Part shown: positions 1 through 8,235 of the stretch, in pieces | Layout of the letters: the number at the start of each line of letters is the position of its first letter | How positions within the stretch are numbered: the first letter of the stretch is position 1 | DNA from: an uncultured Erythrobacter sp. | GTDB lineage: Bacteria > Pseudomonadota > Alphaproteobacteria > Sphingomonadales > Sphingomonadaceae | Length of the DNA stretch: 33,757 bases | Direction of reading: 5' to 3' | NCBI GenBank assembly: GCA_913061345.1 | Contig: CAJXTZ010000018.1 | Location: forward strand, 1-33,757 | Notes under the pieces: generated by a model | Seen by the model: only the letters and a program-made list of their open reading frames with translations | What the model was told of the DNA's origin: nothing | The model's database searches: none | Translations under genes and position numbers: made by a program

Positions 1-74
1 GCCTCCACTCTCGCTGTCGTCGGTGTCCACGGCGACCCGTGCGCCCCGATAGTATCAGATTTTATATGACAAGG
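1..74 (-). pseudogene. Tyrosine-type integrase fragment (runs off left edge)
   Basis: Read on the minus strand, the frame entering from position 74 after a TAA at 75-77 encodes DTIGAHGSPWTPTTARVEA at its end. The IGxHGSPWTPxxARxEA pattern is characteristic of the N-terminal arm-binding region of integrative-element tyrosine recombinases, just before the usual RLLG segment. A normal integrase would have roughly 60-70 residues ahead of this point. Here they are absent and the upstream DNA (about 60-125) is AT-rich and non-coding in this frame. The catalytic part, if present, lies outside the window. This is therefore either a 5'-truncated integrase remnant or a gene broken by a frameshift or insertion. 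Identification rests on a short motif recalled from the family. Confidence 0.5.
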
Positions 75-563
75 TTATATAACCCTTGGTATATATTAAA
101 TAATCTACTAAATGTTCTGGTTTAGAAAATGCGCTAGCAATCACAGGGCAATCACCGAAATCGTATAGTCAAAGTGGCAAATTCGCTTATCGAGCGGGCC
201 AATGAAGGTGTTTGGCCGGCTTGTGTCCTATTCCATGCGGGTCTTCGGCAGAGCTCAGCTGCCATGTTGGCACTGCAAATTGGATACGCGTGGGTCGTGT
301 TTTCATGGCTTTCGAATGCCAGCACCCGCCGTCCGGTCGCAGCGACGGAGGCCCAAGACAAACTAAACATTTAAATCACTGCGGACGACCGATTACAAAG
401 CCAGTGAGGGAAGCCTGGACTGTTTGGCGAGACACGCTGCGCGCTAACAGAATAAGTCCCACGCGCCCGCAGCTTGGTTCCAAGTTGAGATGGGTTGGAA
501 TTTATCGACGCCTACATCCGCTATTTTTACAGCGGCTCCATCCTGCTCTTAAAAGGGAAAAAC
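75..563. other. Gene-poor left intergenic region
   Basis: I see no supportable gene here. The stretch from about 60 to 125 is AT-rich compared with the rest of the window. Several short open frames exist on both strands between 150 and 600, but none has a recognisable domain, a convincing ribosome-binding site or codon use like the neighbours. Together with the integrase fragment at 1-74 this looks like the scarred edge of an inserted or deleted element. That is inference. Confidence 0.4.
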
Positions 564-1901
564 TTATGGCTCTGCGATCCGGCCGAAAATTTTGATGCCA
601 TACAGTTGTCGGATAGTTATCAAACGCAATATCGCCAAGATTAGCATTGCTATTGCGAACCCAAGCGCTGCTCCGAGCGCCCCCAGTGGTTCCGCCCAAA
701 CCCAAACGAGAGTGACCTCCAAGGCTAAAGCTATCCCGACCAAGCGAGGCGGCCACACAGGATGTCGATAAACCATCGGCAGCTCGGATAGCCCAAACGT
801 CCCATCGAAAAGCTCGCCAAGCAGGATCGCGACGATGACAAAGAGTGCTCCAGCGGTGTTCATCTCAAACCATTCAAGGACGGCTGTTCCAGCAATTGCG
901 ACAAGCAGAATGATCGCCAGCTGAGTTGAAAAAATGAACAGCGCAAGTCGCCTGAGATGCGCGGCGACCGTGGAAATCGACGGACTTTGCGCGACGATTG
1001 GCGCGAGCATTGGTTCGAAAAGATACCGCACCTTCTCGACGATCGTACCAATCTGCTGAGCTAGGTAATAGACGCCGGTAGCCTTCGGACCAGCGACCGC
1101 GGCAAGGATGATGATATCAATCCTTCGGAACGCGAAGAGACCGGTCTCGTTGAGCGCGATCGGCCAGCTGCGGCGCGCTAGTCCCAGGACGCCATCAAAC
1201 GATGGCCGGTAGACCTTTAATTGTCCTTGCGCCCCGAAAAATTTTGCGAGAACCAGCATAGCAAAAATGGCGGTCAACAAGAGGGACCCAGTGTAGGCTC
1301 CCAACAGCGCCTGTTCCGAAGTTATCCCGCCACTCGAGAAAAGCGTCGAACCGATCAAAGAATAATAGGCTGCGACCGCGAACAAAAGGAAACTCCAGGG
1401 TTTGATCAGCGTCTTTACGAGGGTATCCCAGAAAACCGTTCGGAAGTGGCGCGTGCCTGTTGTCGCGACCTCGGTAACCGCGATGAGGGGGATGCCAAGC
1501 AGAACAAATTGCGACGTCGACAGGCTCGGTGTCGACAGAAACGGCCAGAGGAACCACATTCCGATTGTGATTGCTCCGGAAATCAGCGAGGTCAGCACGA
1601 TCGCGTCCATTACCTTACTGGCCAAGCGAGCCCCCTCGTCATCGCGCTTCATTTCTCCCAGCAGTGTCTTGTTGACGCCGAAAATCGAGAATGCTGCGAG
1701 AAGCTCGACAATCGCGACGGTTTCGCCAAGCCGGCCAAAATCGGAAACGCCGTAAACCCGGGCAACAAAGCTCAATAGAATGATGCGGGCGACAATCCTC
1801 ACGCCAAAGCCGCTGAGGACCTGCACCGCGCCTTTCTTGAGGTCGCGCTTTTCCGCCTCAATAGTATCGACATCTTGGTTCAAAAGCCGGCCTTCCTGCA
1901 T
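564..1901 (-). CDS. Wzx-like polysaccharide/oligosaccharide flippase
   Basis: A 445-residue, strongly hydrophobic protein whose length and spread of about 12-14 membrane segments fit the MOP superfamily of lipid-linked oligosaccharide flippases. These move undecaprenyl-linked glycan units across the inner membrane. The N-terminus has a short charged stretch (about 1-22), then the usual first amphipathic helix with the ARVYG..DFGRLGE segment (around residues 47-60) typical of Wzx proteins. The last helix ends near residue 440. The start ATG at 1901 is the first plausible one and faces the plus-strand glycan genes, with a divergent promoter region of about 120 bp between them. The neighbouring glycerophosphotransferase, PAP2 and glycosyltransferase genes support a role in surface glycan assembly. 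The substrate cannot be told from sequence. Family call sure, substrate unknown. Confidence 0.8.
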   Translation of the reverse strand: MQEGRLLNQDVDTIEAEKRDLKKGAVQVLSGFGVRIVARIILLSFVARVYGVSDFGRLGETVAIVELLAAFSIFGVNKTLLGEMKRDDEGARLASKVMDAIVLTSLISGAITIGMWFLWPFLSTPSLSTSQFVLLGIPLIAVTEVATTGTRHFRTVFWDTLVKTLIKPWSFLLFAVAAYYSLIGSTLFSSGGITSEQALLGAYTGSLLLTAIFAMLVLAKFFGAQGQLKVYRPSFDGVLGLARRSWPIALNETGLFAFRRIDIIILAAVAGPKATGVYYLAQQIGTIVEKVRYLFEPMLAPIVAQSPSISTVAAHLRRLALFIFSTQLAIILLVAIAGTAVLEWFEMNTAGALFVIVAILLGELFDGTFGLSELPMVYRHPVWPPRLVGIALALEVTLVWVWAEPLGALGAALGFAIAMLILAILRLITIRQLYGIKIFGRIAEP

Positions 1902-2020
1902 GGAGAAAGCTTATTGCCTTGAGATACGTGAAGAAAATACGGGTGGGTATTGGTTATCATTTATGCGAGACTTTTGATGACGGGGATGCGGGAATCCCGC
2001 CTCTGCGGCGTCTGGTTCAA
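1902..2020. promoter_or_regulatory. Divergent promoter region, flippase / glycerophosphotransferase
   Basis: This 119-bp stretch separates the flippase start from the preferred start of the plus-strand glycerophosphotransferase, and it is the only place where promoters for both could lie. A TATCAT hexamer near 1956-1961 is a possible plus-strand -10 element, which would favour the downstream start at 2021. No clear -35 partner or operator palindrome is visible, so exact sites are not claimed. Confidence 0.3.
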
Positions 2021-3259
2021 ATGATCAATCGTCAACTTGGAACAACCGACTCCCCGCCGACGGATATTGCCGGGCCGAAAGTCGGCTTCCTGTTCAATCA
2101 CGACGAATTGCATCAGGTGGCCCACACGGCCCCTGTCATTCCCGCTCTCCAGAGAATGCTGCCGAATTTGCAGATAGAGATCTGGACTTCTAACGATGCG
2201 CAACAGGAGGCGGTTGCGCGGCAATTGTCCGACGAACTGCCGCGTCCGATCTTTCACCGGCTCGACACTTCCCCAACTATGAACTTGCTCGAGGCTGCGG
2301 TCCTAGGCCTGGCGCCGCTGGGTCGCATCGGCCGTCTTGCACGGTCGGCCGCGCGCCTTAACGAACTCGATGCCATAATCATACCGGAAACGACGAGCGC
2401 CCTCCTGAAAACTAGGTTTGGCGCCACGTATCCCAGACTAATATTCCTTCCACACGGCGCCGGCGATCGAAGCATAAGCGTATCGCCCGCTATTGCAGAC
2501 TTCGACTACCTCCTTCTGCCCGGAGAGAAAACGCGGGCAAGGATGATCGAGCTCGGGCTCGCTGCGCCCGATACGTGCGCCGTGATTGGCTACCCCAAGT
2601 TCGAATCACGTCCGATGGAGGAGTATCAATCGCTGTTTGACAATGATCGACCCACGGTCCTGTATAATCCGCATTTCGACCCGATCCTGTCTTCGTGGCA
2701 TGAGATGGGCTTCGACGTGCTCGACTTCTTCGGGCGGCAGGATCAGTTCAATCTCATTTTTGCGCCGCACGTCATGTTGTTTCGCCGTGCAATTCAGGCA
2801 TCGGTTGAGCATCGCCGCATCCGCTTGCGAAAAGCCATACCCGAGCGCTATTTCTCAATGCCGCACATCAAGATCGACCTCGGAAGTTCCAGCAGTGTCG
2901 ATATGACCTATACCAGTCTGTCGGACATCTATCTCGGGGATGTCAGCAGTCAGGTTTACGAATTCATCAAGACGCCGCGGCCTGTCATTTTCCTTAATTC
3001 CCATAACGCGGACTGGAAAGGCAATGCAGACTACGCCTTCTGGTTGCTTGGACCGGTGATCGATACCGTGCAGGATCTTGGCGAAGCTCTTGCTAACGCG
3101 CTCCCATTTCCAGAAGAGGTCGAAAGACGGCAGATCGACGCATTCGAACGTACATTCGACGTGAGCACAAAGATGCCTTCAGCCGACCGTGCTGCGCGGG
3201 CTATTATCGCATTTCTGAGCAGGGATTTTGCCGCAATGAGTTGTTCTGGATGGTCTTGA
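2021..3259 (+). CDS. CDP-glycerol glycerophosphotransferase-like (TagB/TagF family)
   Basis: The protein matches the CDP-glycerol:poly(glycerophosphate) glycerophosphotransferase fold. It has an N-terminal GFLFNHDELHQVAH segment, a central LPHGAGDR loop followed by a Y/F-rich strand and GEKTRARM, the VIGYPKFE step, LYNPHFDP, LIFAPHVMLF, and a C-terminal SLSDIYLGDVSSQVYEF segment. The last carries the donor-binding D..SS..YEF pattern of TagF-type enzymes. The family transfers polyol-phosphate units from a CDP-activated donor; in Gram-negatives such enzymes modify capsules, LPS or other surface glycans. The frame is open from TTG 1919, but ATG 2021 (residue 35 of the longer form) leaves a sensible N-terminus and lies after a possible promoter. 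GTG 1928 is another option. The PAP2 gene overlaps its 3' end by about 10 bp, suggesting coupled translation. Confidence 0.75.
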   Translation: MINRQLGTTDSPPTDIAGPKVGFLFNHDELHQVAHTAPVIPALQRMLPNLQIEIWTSNDAQQEAVARQLSDELPRPIFHRLDTSPTMNLLEAAVLGLAPLGRIGRLARSAARLNELDAIIIPETTSALLKTRFGATYPRLIFLPHGAGDRSISVSPAIADFDYLLLPGEKTRARMIELGLAAPDTCAVIGYPKFESRPMEEYQSLFDNDRPTVLYNPHFDPILSSWHEMGFDVLDFFGRQDQFNLIFAPHVMLFRRAIQASVEHRRIRLRKAIPERYFSMPHIKIDLGSSSSVDMTYTSLSDIYLGDVSSQVYEFIKTPRPVIFLNSHNADWKGNADYAFWLLGPVIDTVQDLGEALANALPFPEEVERRQIDAFERTFDVSTKMPSADRAARAIIAFLSRDFAAMSCSGWS

Positions 3260-3861
3260 TCTCGCTAGCGTTGCTTGGGTCAGCCGCAGTTATCCTGATC
3301 ACTCTCGTCATACGGCTCGAGGCTTTCAAACGAGTGGACACCCGCCTGCTGGACTGGATACAGAGCGTGCTTCCCGAGAGTACGGGCAAAGCGCGGAAAA
3401 AAAGCGACACCATGATGCGCGATGTCACAGCGCTGGGGGGTGATACCGCGACCGTGATTGTCGCCCTTTCTGGATCCGCCACGCTACTTTCTCACGGTAA
3501 TAGCCTCTTGCTTCCGCCCTTCTTACTAACACTTGCAACAGGGCGCGTGGTCGGCTTGCTGCTTAAAAAATGGATCCAGCGACCGCGACCAAAGCAAGCC
3601 GGGCATGCGCTCGATATCTTCACAAGTAGTTTCCCCAGCGTCCATACGGCCATGGGCTTTGTTTCCAGCTTCGCAATTGTGTTCTTTCTCCTGTCGGCTG
3701 CTAGCGCGCCGTGGATAGCGCTTTCGATCGCATCAATTGTTTCTGCGCTTATCGGTACAACGAGGCTCTACTTTGCCATTCACTGGCCTCTTGATGTTCT
3801 TGCGGGATGGTTTGCGGGGCTCACGATAGCGGCGACATCCGCGTTTTTGCTGACCGGCTAG
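3250..3861 (+). CDS. PAP2-family membrane phosphatase
   Basis: A roughly 200-residue integral membrane protein with all three PAP2/acid-phosphatase signatures: KKWIQRPRP (K-x6-RP), PSVHT (the PSGH block with V for G), and the R-x5-HWPLD block near the C-terminus. The conserved histidines and aspartate for phospho-enzyme chemistry are present. Family members dephosphorylate undecaprenyl pyrophosphate, phosphatidic acid, phosphatidylglycerol phosphate or other lipid phosphates at the periplasmic face. ATG 3250 is taken as start; TTG 3241 is an in-frame alternative. Both lie inside the end of the preceding glycerophosphotransferase gene, implying one operon. Context suggests recycling of a lipid carrier or trimming of a phosphorylated glycolipid, but the substrate is not determined by sequence. 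Confidence 0.8.
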   Translation: MVLISLALLGSAAVILITLVIRLEAFKRVDTRLLDWIQSVLPESTGKARKKSDTMMRDVTALGGDTATVIVALSGSATLLSHGNSLLLPPFLLTLATGRVVGLLLKKWIQRPRPKQAGHALDIFTSSFPSVHTAMGFVSSFAIVFFLLSAASAPWIALSIASIVSALIGTTRLYFAIHWPLDVLAGWFAGLTIAATSAFLLTG

Positions 3862-3883
3862 TGCGGCTTTGCCGTGCGCGCGG

Positions 3884-3917
3884 CGTCTCTTTCGCAGGCA
3901 CCCCCTGTTTAGAGACG
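3884..3917. terminator. Inverted repeat, possible weak terminator or operator
   Basis: CGTCTCT at 3884-3890 is perfectly repeated in reverse as AGAGACG at 3911-3917 with a 20-nt loop. It sits between the PAP2 stop and the nucleotidyltransferase gene. There is no following T-run, so an intrinsic terminator is doubtful. Confidence 0.2.
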
Positions 3918-4002
3918 AACGATCCGCACAATCATCCCCAACCTGACAAGTGAAAAGCGCGTTCCGTCACATGCAAACGATGCGGAGGGTGGATGGACTG
4001 CT

Positions 4003-4788
4003 TTGCTGCTTGCCGGTCAACGTCCCGGGAAGGACCCGCTTGCCGCTGCATACGGAGAACGCTTCAAAGCGTTGATACCGATCGGTGGGAAGTCGATGGT
4101 GTGCAAGGTCACCGAGACACTGCTGGCGGTACCATCGGTGCGAAAAATCGTGGTCATGGCGCAAGACCCTGAGGCATTGCTGCTGGGTGACTTGGCCCCG
4201 TATCGTTCACACCCGCGTGTAGAGTTTCATGCGAGCGGGAATGGCATTGCGACGAGTATAAAGGAGCTCGCTGGCACCGGCACTGCTCCCTGGCCGGTTC
4301 TGGTAACAACCGCCGACCATGCACTTCTCTCGCGTTCGATGATCGAAACGTTCCTCGATGGAGCTGCGGGGGCTGACCTGTCGTTTGGTGTCGGCGAAAG
4401 AGCTGTGGTCGAAGCAGTTTACCCACAGACGAAGCGAACTTGGCTCAAGTTTTCCGACGGGCATTATTCGGGTGCCAACCTGTTCGCTTTTCGCAATGCC
4501 AAAGTTGTCCCTGCGCTCGATCTGTGGTCGGGTATTGAACAGGATCGCAAGAAAACCTTCAAAATCATTGGTTCCTTTGGTCCCAATCTTCTGCTCCGGG
4601 CGTTGACACGTTCGATCGGTTTCGGGGATGCGGTTCATCGCGCTGGGAAAAGGCTCGGCGTCATCGCGCAGCCTGTAGTATTGCCGCAAGCCGAGGCTGT
4701 AATCGATGTCGACAAACCTGACGACGTGGCCCTGGTCGAAGCGATCATCGCCTCCGCCAGGCAATGTGCCGAGAATAAGCAGGGGTAG
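4003..4788 (+). CDS. MobA-like nucleotidyltransferase (NTP transferase domain)
   Basis: The protein opens with the GT-A nucleotidyltransferase signature LLLAGQRPGKDPLA, then KALIPIGGKSM (metal and NTP binding), a TTADHALLS segment (equivalent of the D-x-D/H metal site, around residue 100) and a C-terminal VDKPDDVALVEA tail typical of cytidylyl- or other sugar/polyol-phosphate nucleotidyltransferases. It probably makes a CDP- or similar activated donor for the adjacent TagF-like and GT4 enzymes; that is inference from context. TTG 4003 is the first conventional start in frame. However, the family motif continues upstream (W-T-A directly precedes this codon), so the annotated N-terminus is almost certainly short by several residues. 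See the finding on a possible one-base loss near 3994. The GT4 gene starts 4 bp after the stop. Confidence 0.72.
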   Translation: MLLAGQRPGKDPLAAAYGERFKALIPIGGKSMVCKVTETLLAVPSVRKIVVMAQDPEALLLGDLAPYRSHPRVEFHASGNGIATSIKELAGTGTAPWPVLVTTADHALLSRSMIETFLDGAAGADLSFGVGERAVVEAVYPQTKRTWLKFSDGHYSGANLFAFRNAKVVPALDLWSGIEQDRKKTFKIIGSFGPNLLLRALTRSIGFGDAVHRAGKRLGVIAQPVVLPQAEAVIDVDKPDDVALVEAIIASARQCAENKQG

Positions 4789-4792
4789 CCGA

Positions 4793-5977
4793 TTGGCTGA
4801 TACGGGAGATGAATTGACAGCACTCGCAAGGCGCGGTCCGATTGTCCATTTTCTATATGAGCCCGGAGCCGGAGGACTTGACCGGGTGGCAATCCTATTG
4901 GCGAACGGAATGGCTGAGCGCGGCGTCGATACCGAACTCTGGCTTACCAGAACCAACGGTGCCTTGAGCGGGCTGATATCCGACAAGGTCGTCGTAAGAA
5001 GGGTGCCAGGTCCGAAACGGGGTGGTCGCGGCACTGCGTTGTTCGTACAAATTCCCGCATTGGCCAGAATGCTGCGCCAACACGCCCCAAGGGCAGTCTT
5101 TTCCGCGGGCAACCAAAGCAATTTGTCGATTGCCATAGCTCGAGCTCTGTCCGGACGTCGCGGCATCAAAATAATTCAGAAAATCACCAATCCCGTGATC
5201 CGTCCGGGGATGTCCGGGCTGTCAGCACGGCTTCGCACCTTGCGCTTTGAACGAACCGCCTTGGCCGGCGACCGGACCCTATGCCTGAGCGAAGCGGATG
5301 CCAGAGCGTGCCGAGCTGCGATGCCCCGTGCCGCCCCTCGTTTTCGCTCGGTCCGCAATGCTTATGTGACCAGCGCGATGATCGATCGAGGTCTGGCGCT
5401 TAAGACCAATGCTGGCTCAAAAATCGCTGGGCTGCTGTCCATAGGACGCCTCGCGCCACAAAAGGATCACGCGACCTTGCTAAAGGCTTTGGCCAAAGTA
5501 AGGCAAACGGAATGGTCGCTCGAAATTCTGGGTGGTGGCGAACTACGGCGCGAACTCGAAGAACTGGCAAGAGGCCTCGGCATAGATAGTCAGGTCTACT
5601 TCAGAGGGTTCGTCGATGACCCCTCTCTCCATTTCGGGAAGAGCGATATCCTCGTTCTTTCGTCACGATGGGAAGGGTTGCCAGCCGTTCCGCTCGAGGC
5701 AATGGCTTGCGGTTGCCAAGTGGTCGCGACCGATTGCTCTCCCGGCCTCACCGAAATTCTTCGCAGCTGCGGACAGGCTGTTGTTCCGATCGGGGATATC
5801 GATGCCCTGGCGCAGGCAATCGATCGCCAAATTTCCAGCGGCCCAGATTTCGGGCAGGGACGCGAGAAGGCTTCCGAATACTCCGTCGATTCATCGATCG
5901 ACGATCACCTTGCAGTCCTTACCGAACTCGGCGTCGATCCATTCTCTTTGCGACGTAAACTGCATTCTGAGTCGTAG
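4793..5977 (+). CDS. GT4-family glycosyltransferase
   Basis: A 394-residue GT-B glycosyltransferase. The N-terminal half has the acceptor-side loop FLYEPGAGGLDRVAILLANG (a GG-x-ERV equivalent). The C-terminal donor half shows SIGRLAPQKDH, LEILGGGELRRELE, VYFRGFVDDP, and the EX7E motif E-G-L-P-A-V-P-L-E in the WEGLPAVPLEAMACG segment. These fit retaining enzymes that use nucleotide sugars on lipid-linked acceptors at the cytosolic membrane face. The frame is open upstream within the previous gene. TTG 4793 is chosen because AGGGG at 4781-4785 is well placed as Shine-Dalgarno and the residues ahead of it look unlike the family. It ends inside the tail of the convergent permease gene (87-bp overlap). 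It probably works with the three plus-strand genes before it; the sugar is unknown. Confidence 0.8.
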   Translation: MADTGDELTALARRGPIVHFLYEPGAGGLDRVAILLANGMAERGVDTELWLTRTNGALSGLISDKVVVRRVPGPKRGGRGTALFVQIPALARMLRQHAPRAVFSAGNQSNLSIAIARALSGRRGIKIIQKITNPVIRPGMSGLSARLRTLRFERTALAGDRTLCLSEADARACRAAMPRAAPRFRSVRNAYVTSAMIDRGLALKTNAGSKIAGLLSIGRLAPQKDHATLLKALAKVRQTEWSLEILGGGELRRELEELARGLGIDSQVYFRGFVDDPSLHFGKSDILVLSSRWEGLPAVPLEAMACGCQVVATDCSPGLTEILRSCGQAVVPIGDIDALAQAIDRQISSGPDFGQGREKASEYSVDSSIDDHLAVLTELGVDPFSLRRKLHSES

Positions 5978-7060
5978 AAAGATTCGTTCAAGCCATCCAT
6001 CGACGAAACCTCTGCCCAGCCTATCTTCTGCACGAAGTAGCCAGACGGCGAGAGCAAGCCAGACCGCTGCTATCGCGAACGCAAATGCACTTGGGTTGCT
6101 GCCTACTCCTGTATCCAGCGGCGAAAGCATCTTCAGGCATGTGATGAGCGCAATAATCCCGAGGAAAAGTCCCATTGCGCTGGTCGACCGTTTGGGAGGC
6201 TTGCCAAGAACAAACGCCATAGCCGCAGACACCGGCACCAACAGCACCCAAAGCAAGCGGGCATAGGCAGCCGATCTGCTTTGCGCGGTGTCGGTCTTGA
6301 GCAGAGTATCCAGATCAGAGAACTTGGCCGAGGTGGATCCATCCGCAGTTTTGCTCTCCCCGGCTTTGTCGTGTTCACTGGCAAACTTCAATTGCGCAAA
6401 GCTGCCCGTCGAAAGACGATCCTCCTCAATTGTCTGCCCATTGCGAAGATCAAGCATAACCGATCCGTCGGATTGCAGCGAAAGCCGTCCGGCCTGTGCC
6501 GTGAAGGTCCTCCCGTTCGTTCTGAGGAATATCCCGTTGATGAACCGGCCGTCGGGTGCGACCGAGTCGAACCGCAGAATGCTGCCCTTGCCAAGATCAA
6601 TGAACTGTCCGGCGGCGAGGTTGTGCCCGAACTCGCCGGAAGCCATGCGTTCGCCAACGTCTTCGAGGCTCCTCTCGGCATCGGGCATCAGCCAGCCCTG
6701 ATTAAAAAGTGTAAGTCCGGCCACTACTAAGGTCATGACGATTGGAAGGCGCATCCAGCGCAACGGACCTATCCCGCTCGCTTCGATGGCATCGAGTTCG
6801 CCGCGCAGGACCAATTTGCGAACAAGCAATGCCAGTGCAAGATAGAGGCCCACCAATAAGCCTATCCCGCCATATTCGGGAAGCAGACCGGCAAGACTTT
6901 GTGCGACGACATAGCCTCGGCTTCCGGAGAAGCGGGCCAGTTCAATCAGGCTTGGCAAATGCTCTAAGGTCATGAGCGACATGACAATCGCAAAAACCGC
7001 CGCAAACGCGGAAACTGTCTGCTTGGCAATATACCGATCAAGTGTACCATGAACCGGCAT
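5891..7060 (-). CDS. LptF/LptG-type permease (YjgP/YjgQ family), orphan copy
   Basis: About 389 residues with three N-terminal membrane helices, a large periplasmic beta-jellyroll domain (roughly 120-270) and three C-terminal helices, the exact plan of LptF/LptG. The helix-2/3 connection RKLVLRGELDAIEASGIGP matches the cytoplasmic coupling helix that touches the LptB ATPase. Normally LptF and LptG are encoded side by side and extract LPS from the inner membrane. Here only one copy sits at the end of a glycolipid-type operon, suggesting a dedicated or alternative lipid cargo (inference). ATG 7060 lies 11 bases beyond the upstream GT4 stop; the longer frame to 7120 would overlap that gene. The charged C-terminal tail overlaps the convergent GT4 gene by 87 bp. 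Confidence 0.8.
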   Translation of the reverse strand: MPVHGTLDRYIAKQTVSAFAAVFAIVMSLMTLEHLPSLIELARFSGSRGYVVAQSLAGLLPEYGGIGLLVGLYLALALLVRKLVLRGELDAIEASGIGPLRWMRLPIVMTLVVAGLTLFNQGWLMPDAERSLEDVGERMASGEFGHNLAAGQFIDLGKGSILRFDSVAPDGRFINGIFLRTNGRTFTAQAGRLSLQSDGSVMLDLRNGQTIEEDRLSTGSFAQLKFASEHDKAGESKTADGSTSAKFSDLDTLLKTDTAQSRSAAYARLLWVLLVPVSAAMAFVLGKPPKRSTSAMGLFLGIIALITCLKMLSPLDTGVGSNPSAFAFAIAAVWLALAVWLLRAEDRLGRGFVDGWLERIFLRLRMQFTSQREWIDAEFGKDCKVIVDR

Positions 7061-7070
7061 CGCGCGCCTA

Positions 7071-8231
7071 TCAGGCTGCCCGGTCCCGGCGCGTTGGGAG
7101 GAATTGCGCATAATGGTCAAACAGGGCTGCGAAATGACGCTCCATGTCGCCGCAGACCGAAATCGTGCGTGACAGCCACATTTCCGCCTGGAACTCGTCG
7201 AGCGCGCGACGCAAATCTGCCATATCGGCTGCGCGGTAGCTCATCCCCGCTCCCCCGCGGGCGAAGTCTGAAGCTCCGCCGGTGTCCGGAACGATAACCG
7301 GAATTCCGCTCGCGTTCGCTTCAGCCGCGACCATTCCGAACGTTTCTGCTTCGCACCCATGGACGAGCGCATCACAGCTGGCGAGAATGGCGGCAAAATG
7401 GCTCCGGTCGCCAACATTCCGAAACAAGCGAATGTGGGGATTGCCCGAGATGGCGCGCATAATGGTGCGTTCTTCTCGTCCTTCCCCGAATATGACCATA
7501 CCGACGGAACGGTTGCGGCCAGCCATTGTGACGGCCTCGACGAGCATTGGGATCCGTTTTTCCGGCGCGAGGCGCCCAGCAGCGATCAGGAGAGTAGCAT
7601 CGTCTTCCAATGCACATTCAGCGAGCAATCGCGAACGGATGGCTGGTTCGCGGTGTTCTGGCGAGAAAATACCGCTATGTACTCCCATCGGGAGGGTAAC
7701 GGCATTGCCCACGCCGCCCGCCGCAAGTCGGCTGCGCAAATCGTCGTTCGCGCAAATAACGGTATCAAACACAGCTCCCAGGCGGCGAAGGTGCGCCCAG
7801 AAAGCCTCGCACTGACGATCGATTGTCGCCCGGTCCAGCATCGCCCCGAACCAGCGATAGGCATAGGCGGACAGAGGGTCCGCATGCATCACCAGTGACT
7901 TGGGCACGTCCGGTCGCCATTTCGCCACGAGTGCGGGACTTCGCCAGGGTGACGAGACTTCGACCAAATCAGGGCGCAGAGCATCGAGTGTCTTCATTAA
8001 GTGCGCATCGTCCGAAAAATACCAATACTTGCGGTCCAGAGGAAATCGGGGTCCCGGAATTGTAATTATCCGGGCATTTTCAGCGCGGGTTTCGATCCGG
8101 TGTTCGTCGCCGGGTGCGAGTATAGTTATCCTGTGCCCAGTCTTGCCTGCCATCTCGAGCTTCTGGTCGATATAGGTCTTCACGCCGCCGCCCCGCGGGG
8201 AGTAAAATGCGCAGACATCGACGATGTGCAT
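7071..8231 (-). CDS. GT4-family glycosyltransferase
   Basis: A 386-residue GT-B enzyme. It starts with MHIVDVCAFYSPRGGGVKTY, whose GGG-V-x-T-Y loop is the classic GT4 acceptor-domain start, and has VMHADP and MGVHSGIFSP in the linker. The donor domain shows AAGRLAPEKR, VIFGEGREE, and an EX7E motif within CEAETFGMVAAEA. This pattern resembles mannosyl- or glucosyltransferases acting on phosphatidylinositol-like or sphingolipid acceptors, but the sugar cannot be assigned. It starts four bases after the DUF2141 stop and ends 10 bp before the LptF/G-type gene, so it is firmly inside the ten-gene run. The inferred role is extension of a membrane glycolipid in the cytosol before export. Confidence 0.82.
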   Translation of the reverse strand: MHIVDVCAFYSPRGGGVKTYIDQKLEMAGKTGHRITILAPGDEHRIETRAENARIITIPGPRFPLDRKYWYFSDDAHLMKTLDALRPDLVEVSSPWRSPALVAKWRPDVPKSLVMHADPLSAYAYRWFGAMLDRATIDRQCEAFWAHLRRLGAVFDTVICANDDLRSRLAAGGVGNAVTLPMGVHSGIFSPEHREPAIRSRLLAECALEDDATLLIAAGRLAPEKRIPMLVEAVTMAGRNRSVGMVIFGEGREERTIMRAISGNPHIRLFRNVGDRSHFAAILASCDALVHGCEAETFGMVAAEANASGIPVIVPDTGGASDFARGGAGMSYRAADMADLRRALDEFQAEMWLSRTISVCGDMERHFAALFDHYAQFLPTRRDRAA

Positions 8232-8235
8232 GATG

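Noticed and set aside
152..647. Several short open frames on both strands in the left intergenic region, including a 51-codon plus-strand frame at about 489-647
   Set aside because: No recognised motif, weak or missing starts, and the longest runs into the flippase gene's antisense; probably chance frames.
1221..1778. 185-codon plus-strand frame antisense to the flippase
   Set aside because: Composition rich in Arg/Gln/Ser typical of a reverse-strand shadow of a hydrophobic protein; no domain.
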